This document shows positions 6,470-10,567 of a stretch of 10,567 nt of DNA, one piece after another. The notes beneath the pieces are model-generated. The model was not told the origin of the DNA and did not search any database. It saw only the letters and a list, made by a program, of their open reading frames with translations. Both the position numbers and the translations under genes were made by a program. Positions within the stretch are counted from its first letter, which is position 1. Every line of letters begins with the position of its first letter. Source of the DNA: UBA1146 sp050256555 (GTDB lineage: Bacteria > Planctomycetota > UBA8108 > UBA1146); assembly GCA_050256555.1 (NCBI GenBank), contig JBBWWC010000170.1, positions 1 to 10,567 of the forward strand, written 5' to 3'.

Positions 6470-6901
6470 ATGGCGAAAGTAAAAAGTGTGACCACTGTGA
6501 TCAAATTGCAGTGCCCCGGAGGTCAGGCAACGCCTGCTCCCCCGGTCGGACCTGTGCTCGGTCAGCACGGGGTCAACATCGGGGAATTTGTTCAGCGCTT
6601 TAATGCTGAAACTGCGAGCCAGAATGGCGTCGTCATCCCGGTAGAGATTAGTGTTTATTCTGACCGTTCCTTTGATTTCATCCTGAAGTCACCTCCTGCC
6701 GCTGTTCTGATCAAGAAAGCGATGGGAATGGACAAGGCGGCGAATAGTCCTGGCCATGAAACGGTCGGAACCATCACCTCTGCTCAGGTGAAAGAAATCG
6801 CTGAAGTGAAAGAGAAAGATCTCAACGCTGCATCCCTCGAAGCTGCTATGCGCATTATTGCGGGAACTGCACGCAGCATGGGTGTGAAGGTGGAGGACTG
6901 A
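6470..6901 (+). CDS. rplK: 50S ribosomal protein L11
   Basis: L11 binds 23S rRNA at the GTPase-associated centre, at the base of the L7/L12 stalk, and takes part in factor binding and in RelA activation. The 143-residue product matches the family length (about 141-145). The N-terminal domain contains PGGQATPAPPVGPVLGQHGVNI (17-38), the proline-rich segment that faces thiostrepton-type antibiotics. The C-terminal rRNA-binding domain includes SFDFILKSPPAAVLIKKA and ends in GTARSMGVKVED. The start ATG at 6470 follows AGGTGA (6461-6466). The stop overlaps the rplA start (TGATG). Confidence 0.97.
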   Translation: MAKVKSVTTVIKLQCPGGQATPAPPVGPVLGQHGVNIGEFVQRFNAETASQNGVVIPVEISVYSDRSFDFILKSPPAAVLIKKAMGMDKAANSPGHETVGTITSAQVKEIAEVKEKDLNAASLEAAMRIIAGTARSMGVKVED

Positions 6902-7587
6902 TGGCCAGACCCAGCAAGCGACACACTGCTAACAATTCCAGTTCTTCTGATCAGGCTCCGATGGGTGTTACGGAAGCGGTCAAGGTATTGAAGGGTTTCC
7001 AGGCGGCGAAATTCGACGAAACGGTTGAGATCGCCGTACGTCTCGGGATCGATCCTCGCCAGGGGACTCAGAATATTCGTGGCGCTTTCTCCTTGCCGCA
7101 TGGGATTGGTAAATCGGTTCGGGTCATCGCTTTTGTCGATGGGCCTGCTGCAGAAGAAGCAACGGCAGCCGGAGCTATTGAGGTCGGTGGGGCTGAGCTA
7201 GCCGAGAAGATTGAAGGGGGTTGGTTCGATTTCGATGTCGCCATTGCCCATCCTTCGACGATGCGTTTCGTTGGAAAGCTCGGTAAAGTTCTCGGCCCAC
7301 AAGGGAAGATGCCCACTCCAAAATCAGGAACGGTGACGGCCGATGTTCCCGGTGCTGTAGCGGACTTTGTCGCCGGAAAGATCGAATTTCGAAATGACGC
7401 TGGCGGGATCGTTCATGCTCCTGTAGGCCGACGTAGCTTTGAAGAGACACAGCTTTCCGAGAATATTTCCGCTTTCATTGGCCATCTCGAGAAGTTGAAA
7501 CCCAATTCGACAAAAGGTATTTACATGAAGAAAGTTCACATTAAGTCAACGATGTCGCCATCGGTTCCGATCGAAGTCGGGCATTAA
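6901..7587 (+). CDS. rplA: 50S ribosomal protein L1
   Basis: L1 forms the mobile L1 stalk that guides release of deacylated tRNA; in many bacteria free L1 represses its own operon by binding the rplK leader. The 228-residue product is near the usual 229-235. Recognisable segments: AKFDETVEIAVRLGIDPR (36-53), GWFDFDVAIAHPSTM (107-121), VGKLGKVLGPQGKMPTPKSGTV (124-145), EFRNDAGGIVHAPVG (162-176) and KGIYMKKVHIKSTMSPSV near the end. The N-terminus is unusual: residues 8-20 (HTANNSSSSDQAP) are polar and Ser-rich where the family normally has a basic helix. ATG 6901 is favoured by the TGATG overlap with rplK; ATG 6961 is the alternative. Confidence 0.97.
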   Translation: MARPSKRHTANNSSSSDQAPMGVTEAVKVLKGFQAAKFDETVEIAVRLGIDPRQGTQNIRGAFSLPHGIGKSVRVIAFVDGPAAEEATAAGAIEVGGAELAEKIEGGWFDFDVAIAHPSTMRFVGKLGKVLGPQGKMPTPKSGTVTADVPGAVADFVAGKIEFRNDAGGIVHAPVGRRSFEETQLSENISAFIGHLEKLKPNSTKGIYMKKVHIKSTMSPSVPIEVGH

Positions 7588-7614
7588 GGCGAGAGAGCAG
7601 GAAAGGAGGGCCCG

Positions 7615-8145
7615 ATGGCCCGAAGGCTAAAGGTCATGATGTCGGAGCAACTGCTCCAGCATTTCGGCGCTGCCGAAGACTTGCTCCTTGTCGATTTTTC
7701 CGGCCTGGATTCGCAAGAGGACTTCGATGCTCGTAAGGAATTCCGTTCGGAGGGTCTTTCGGTAAACGTTGTGAAGAACTCTCTACTTCGGCGTGTGTTG
7801 ATCGATAAGGGCGTGGAGTTTCCGGATGAGACTTTTGTGGGTCCGCTCGCGATTGTCCATGGTGAGACCGATGCGATTACAGCCAGCAAGACGATTTCAG
7901 CCTGGCGGAAAAAAAATGATAAAGAGATGCCACTCAAGGGTGGTTTGCTAGAAGGTGAAGTGCTTGGCCCTGTAGAGGCTGAAAATCTCACCAAGATGTT
8001 GAGTGTTCATGAGACTCGTGCAGCGGTTGTTTCTGCGATTGCCGGACCGCTGACTGGCTTGGTTGCCATTACCCAGAATCTGCTCACCGGACTTCCCGGT
8101 GTGTTGCAGGCGATCGCAGACAAGAAGAATGAAGAAGGAGAGTAG
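7615..8145 (+). CDS. rplJ: 50S ribosomal protein L10
   Basis: L10 (P0 family) anchors L7/L12 dimers to 23S rRNA next to L11. The 176-residue product matches the family (about 165-180). The N-terminal rRNA-binding domain contains EDLLLVDFSGLDSQEDFDARKEFRSEG and SVNVVKNSLLRR (49-60), the typical L10 core. The C-terminal helix (about 145-172, LTGLVAITQNLLTGLPGVLQAIADKK) is the L12-binding helix. A strong AAAGGAGG (7602-7609) lies five bases before ATG 7615. Only 27 bases separate it from rplA, so a full L10 leader of the E. coli kind does not fit in the gap and would have to reach into the rplA coding sequence. Confidence 0.96.
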   Translation: MARRLKVMMSEQLLQHFGAAEDLLLVDFSGLDSQEDFDARKEFRSEGLSVNVVKNSLLRRVLIDKGVEFPDETFVGPLAIVHGETDAITASKTISAWRKKNDKEMPLKGGLLEGEVLGPVEAENLTKMLSVHETRAAVVSAIAGPLTGLVAITQNLLTGLPGVLQAIADKKNEEGE

Positions 8146-8150
8146 CAGCC

Positions 8151-8573
8151 ATGTCGGATGAAGCTGCCACCGAAGAAAAGGCCGCCCCAAGCGAAAAAGT
8201 GGGCGCCTTAATGGAAAGCATCAAGGGTCTTAGCGTCATGGAGCTCGTCGAGCTGAAAGACGTGCTTGAAGACGAGTTCGGAGTAACCGCCGCTGCTGGA
8301 ATGCCAATGATGGGCATGCCGATGGCCGGTGATGGAGGTGGCGAGGAAGCTGCCGCCGAGCAAACCGAATTCGACGTCGTTCTTGCTTCTGATGGAGGTA
8401 AGAAGATTCCTGTGATCAAAGCTGTTCGTAGCATCACCGGTCTTGGCCTGAAAGAGGCGAAGGAGCTGGTCGAAGGTGCGCCGAAGGCGATCAAGGAAGG
8501 CGTATCGAAAGATGATGCCGAGAAGTTCAAGGGCGAACTCGAAGAAGCCGGAGCTACTGTCGAGCTCAAGTAG
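8151..8573 (+). CDS. rplL: 50S ribosomal protein L7/L12
   Basis: L7/L12 is the multicopy stalk protein that recruits EF-Tu, EF-G and IF2. The product has 140 residues, longer than the usual 120-130. The N-terminal dimerisation helices lie at about 16-45 (EKVGALMESIKGLSVMELVELKDVLEDEFG). The hinge (46-71) is expanded and unusual, with a Met-rich run (MPMMGMPMAG) and DGGGEEAAAE in place of the common Ala-rich hinge. The C-terminal factor-binding domain (72-140) has the conserved EFDVVLASDGGKKIPVIKAVR and GLGLKEAKELVEGAP. AAGGAG (8135-8140), inside the 3' end of rplJ, serves as its ribosome-binding site. A 389-base untranslated gap follows before rpoB. Confidence 0.97.
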   Translation: MSDEAATEEKAAPSEKVGALMESIKGLSVMELVELKDVLEDEFGVTAAAGMPMMGMPMAGDGGGEEAAAEQTEFDVVLASDGGKKIPVIKAVRSITGLGLKEAKELVEGAPKAIKEGVSKDDAEKFKGELEEAGATVELK

Positions 8574-8605
8574 AGCACGACTTTGGCGCAGTTTACTGAA
8601 GTGAT

Positions 8606-8628
8606 CACCCGGGGAGTCTTCCCTGGTG
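8606..8628 (+). other. Stem-loop after rplL without U-tract
   Basis: CACCCGGGGA (8606-8615) pairs with TTCCCTGGTG (8619-8628) around loop GTC, with one C-T mismatch and one G-T pair. It lies 33 bases after the rplL stop. No run of T follows, so it is not a standard terminator; it could be a pause site, an RNase processing site or a 3'-end stabiliser. Confidence 0.55.
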
Positions 8629-8694
8629 GAGTTGCTTCTGGTGCGCCATTGGTTTGGGTCATTGCGGTTTATCGAGTAGTTGCTCTTTGATTGC

Positions 8695-8897
8695 GGGGGA
8701 GCGCCCATGCGGGGGGCGCGCCTCCGGGATTTCGGGAATCAGTGGTACGACGAGGGGGGAGCCCTCGTCTGGAAGATTCCCATACCTGTCCCGGGCAGCC
8801 GTCAACGGGTTGCCGCAGCAGTCTACCTCGCGCAAGGCTTACGCAAGCCTTGTAACGATGGTTGACGGCATATTACCTCCTGTTCTGGAGGATGCCG
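8695..8897 (+). other. Highly structured RNA region in the rplL-rpoB gap
   Basis: Five further helices can be drawn, most perfect: GGGGG-A-GCGCCC (8695-8706) with GGGCGC-G-CCTCC (8714-8725); CCGGGA/TCCCGG (8724-8729/8789-8794) closing GGGAATC/GATTCCC (8734-8740/8775-8781), which in turn encloses GACGAGGG/CCCTCGTC (8749-8756/8762-8769); GCCGTCAAC/GTTGACGGC (8798-8806/8861-8869) enclosing CAAGGCTT/AAGCCTTG (8833-8840/8845-8852); and CGGCAT/ATGCCG (8866-8871/8892-8897) with inner CCTCC/GGAGG (8876-8880/8887-8891). The last helix shares bases 8866-8869 with the one before, so the two compete. Open frames cross the region, but none looks like a protein. Probable role: attenuation or processing that sets RNA polymerase subunit output relative to ribosomal proteins. 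No known RNA family recognised. Confidence 0.6.
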
Positions 8898-8962
8898 AAT
8901 AGGGACGGACGGGTCAGGCTTTCATGGCCGGACCGTGTTCTGAAATCGAGAGTGGGTCTAGC

Positions 8963-10567
8963 ATGAAGTCTAGAGACCGTGAAACGATGGTCTTCGGCGG
9001 TGGTATTCGTACAGTGCCGATTCCGAATCTGATGGAACTGCAGATGAATGCGTATTCGCAATTTCTGCAGAAGGGTGTGCACTGGACCGATCGTGACAAT
9101 ATTGGTCTCGAATCAATTTTGCGCGAGATCTTCCCCATCGAAAGTTACGACGGCAGTATTTCGCTGACCTACCTGGGCTATGACCTGGGAAGGCCTCGTT
9201 ACACCGTTGATGAATGTCGTCAGCTCAAGCTGACATACGGAACCCCTTTCAAGATCCGCTTACGGATGGAGAAAGAGGGAGAGTCGATCGAGGAAGAAGT
9301 CTTCCTTGGTGAGTTACCGCAAATGATCGGTGGCGGTGAGTTCATCGTGAATGGTTCCGAGCGAGTGATCGTGAGCCAGCTTCACCGTTCTCCGGGAGTC
9401 GATTTCAGTGAGGAAATCCATTCGGGAGATACGAAGCTCCATTCCTGTCGAATCATTCCCGAACGAGGCTCATGGGTAGAGTTCAACGTGACCAAAAAAG
9501 GTGCGTTGACGGTGCGGATCGACCAGAGTGGTAAGTTCCCGGCAACCATGTTGCTTCGTGCGATGAAGGAAGAGTTCGGATCTTCTACAGCGATCCTCGA
9601 GCTCTTCTATGATGTTGAAACGGTCAAGGTTGGAAGCCTCCGCAGTATCGATAAACTGTTTGGAGCCGAAGAAGAAGAAGAAGGTGTTCGGACCGGTCGT
9701 GTGAGTGCAGAAGATATTCTGGATGCAGAGACCGGAGAGGTACTCCTTCCCACGGGAGACGTCTTCACCGAGACTTTCTTGAAGTCGTACTTCTCCGAGG
9801 AAATGATTGCCAAAAGAGGCGGCAAGAAGAGTTTCAAGGTGCTTCCGGTTCAGTTTGACGATCTGGTCCTCAAGACTCTCAAAGAGGACACTTCGGTCGA
9901 TCACGAAGGTGCCCTGATCAAGATTTACCAGCGGCTTCGCCCTGGAAATCCACCTCAGGCAGCAAAAGCGCGCGAGCTCTTTTTTGATAAGTTTTACAAT
10001 CCGAATAAGTACCGTCTCGGTAGGGTTGGTCGTTTCCGTATCAACCGTAAATTCCAGCTCGCGATTTCAGAATCGGAGCAGACGATTCAACCGGAAGATA
10101 TTCTGGAATCGATCGATTACATCTTCAAGTTGCGCCGGCGCGAAGGCAAACTCGATGATATCGATCACCTCGGTAACCGACGTGTTCGTACGATCGAGGA
10201 GCTCGCTGGCGAGGAGATGCGAAAAGGATTCTTGAAGCTCAAGCGTACCGTTCAGGAACGTATGAGCATGATGGAGCCAGAGAACTTGACTCCTCGTTCG
10301 GTGATTAACTCGAAGACGATTTCATCGTCTGTGGAGTTCTTCTTTGGACGCGGTGAGCTTTCTCAGGTCGTCGACCAGACCAATCCGTTGTCGCAGTTGA
10401 CCCACGAACGACGTTTGAGTGCGCTTGGTCCTGGCGGATTGAACAGGAAACGTGCCGGGTTCGAGGTCCGAGATGTGCATATCTCTCACTATGGTCGTAT
10501 TTGCCCCATCGAAACTCCCGAGGGTACGAATATCGGACTGATTTCAAGCCTGAGTGTGTTTGCGACG
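8963..10567 (+). CDS. rpoB: DNA-directed RNA polymerase beta subunit, N-terminal 535 codons (3' end outside window)
   Basis: RpoB forms one side of the polymerase cleft and most of the rifamycin pocket. The frame is open to the window end. Visible segments: VPIPNLMELQMNAYSQFLQ near the start; REIFPIESYDG; MIGGGEFIVNGSERVIVSQLHRSPGV; LHSCRIIPERGSWVEF; QSGKFPATMLLRAM; and the fork-loop/rifampicin region at about 463-488 (GELSQVVDQTNPLSQLTHERR), then ALGPGGLNRKRAGFEVRDVH and CPIETPEGTNIGL. A short acidic insert (AEEEEEGVRTGRV) lies in the lobe region. The start is uncertain: in-frame ATGs occur at 8924, 8963 and 8987, and none has a strong ribosome-binding site. ATG 8963 was chosen because it gives a typical leader length and overlaps the stop of a small frame (8892-8966). 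rpoC should follow outside the window. Confidence 0.95.
   Translation, partial: MKSRDRETMVFGGGIRTVPIPNLMELQMNAYSQFLQKGVHWTDRDNIGLESILREIFPIESYDGSISLTYLGYDLGRPRYTVDECRQLKLTYGTPFKIRLRMEKEGESIEEEVFLGELPQMIGGGEFIVNGSERVIVSQLHRSPGVDFSEEIHSGDTKLHSCRIIPERGSWVEFNVTKKGALTVRIDQSGKFPATMLLRAMKEEFGSSTAILELFYDVETVKVGSLRSIDKLFGAEEEEEGVRTGRVSAEDILDAETGEVLLPTGDVFTETFLKSYFSEEMIAKRGGKKSFKVLPVQFDDLVLKTLKEDTSVDHEGALIKIYQRLRPGNPPQAAKARELFFDKFYNPNKYRLGRVGRFRINRKFQLAISESEQTIQPEDILESIDYIFKLRRREGKLDDIDHLGNRRVRTIEELAGEEMRKGFLKLKRTVQERMSMMEPENLTPRSVINSKTISSSVEFFFGRGELSQVVDQTNPLSQLTHERRLSALGPGGLNRKRAGFEVRDVHISHYGRICPIETPEGTNIGLISSLSVFAT

Noticed and set aside
8606..8628. Intrinsic terminator after rplL
   Set aside because: The hairpin is good but is followed by GAGTTGC with no T-run, so it is listed only as a stem-loop.
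8654..8902. 82-codon and 61-codon plus-strand frames in the rplL-rpoB gap
   Set aside because: Neither has a recognisable domain or a clear ribosome-binding site, and both are interrupted by strong RNA hairpins. The open frames are explained by GC-rich palindromic sequence.

Overview
The window carries core bacterial housekeeping genes, all on the + strand, at roughly 50-57% G+C by eye. The organism is Gram-negative: the window opens on the C-terminal part of an outer-membrane beta-barrel protein ending in Phe. From remembered family patterns (RpoB stretches such as DECRQLKLTYG and LHSCRIIPERGSW, an IspF with KAKTGE in place of the usual KATTTE-type motif, a long three-segment SecE) I lean towards Planctomycetota or a neighbouring lineage. 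That placement is inference; no search was run.

Layout: (1) 3-548, end of a beta-barrel protein, closed by a strong intrinsic terminator (587-621). (2) 707-2667, ispF and cysS, overlapping by one base. (3) 2728-4899, a tRNA/tuf operon: probable promoter, tRNA-Thr(TGT), tRNA-Tyr(GTA), a 300-base spacer rich in inverted repeats, tRNA-Gly(TCC), tRNA-Thr(GGT), tuf, then a very strong GC-rich terminator. The tRNA order and anticodons match the E. coli thrU-tyrU-glyT-thrT-tufB operon. (4) 4982-10567, tRNA-Trp(CCA), secE, nusG, rplK, rplA, rplJ, rplL and the first 535 codons of rpoB, the classic secE-nusG-L11-L1-L10-L12-RNA polymerase cluster.

The genes work together in gene expression: tRNAs, cysteinyl-tRNA synthetase and EF-Tu supply the ribosome; L11, L1, L10 and L7/L12 build the L1 stalk and the factor-binding stalk; NusG links RNA polymerase to termination and translation; SecE is a subunit of the protein-export channel; RpoB is the beta subunit of RNA polymerase. 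IspF, in the MEP isoprenoid pathway, and the beta-barrel protein are the exceptions.

I found no mobile element, CRISPR array, defence locus or new protein system. The unusual material is in the gaps and one N-terminus: a dense set of long hairpins, some mutually exclusive, in the 389-base rplL-rpoB gap; a second structured spacer between tRNA-Tyr and tRNA-Gly; a bulged two-helix hairpin before rplK that could be an L1 operator; and an acidic EAAED-type tandem-repeat extension on NusG.
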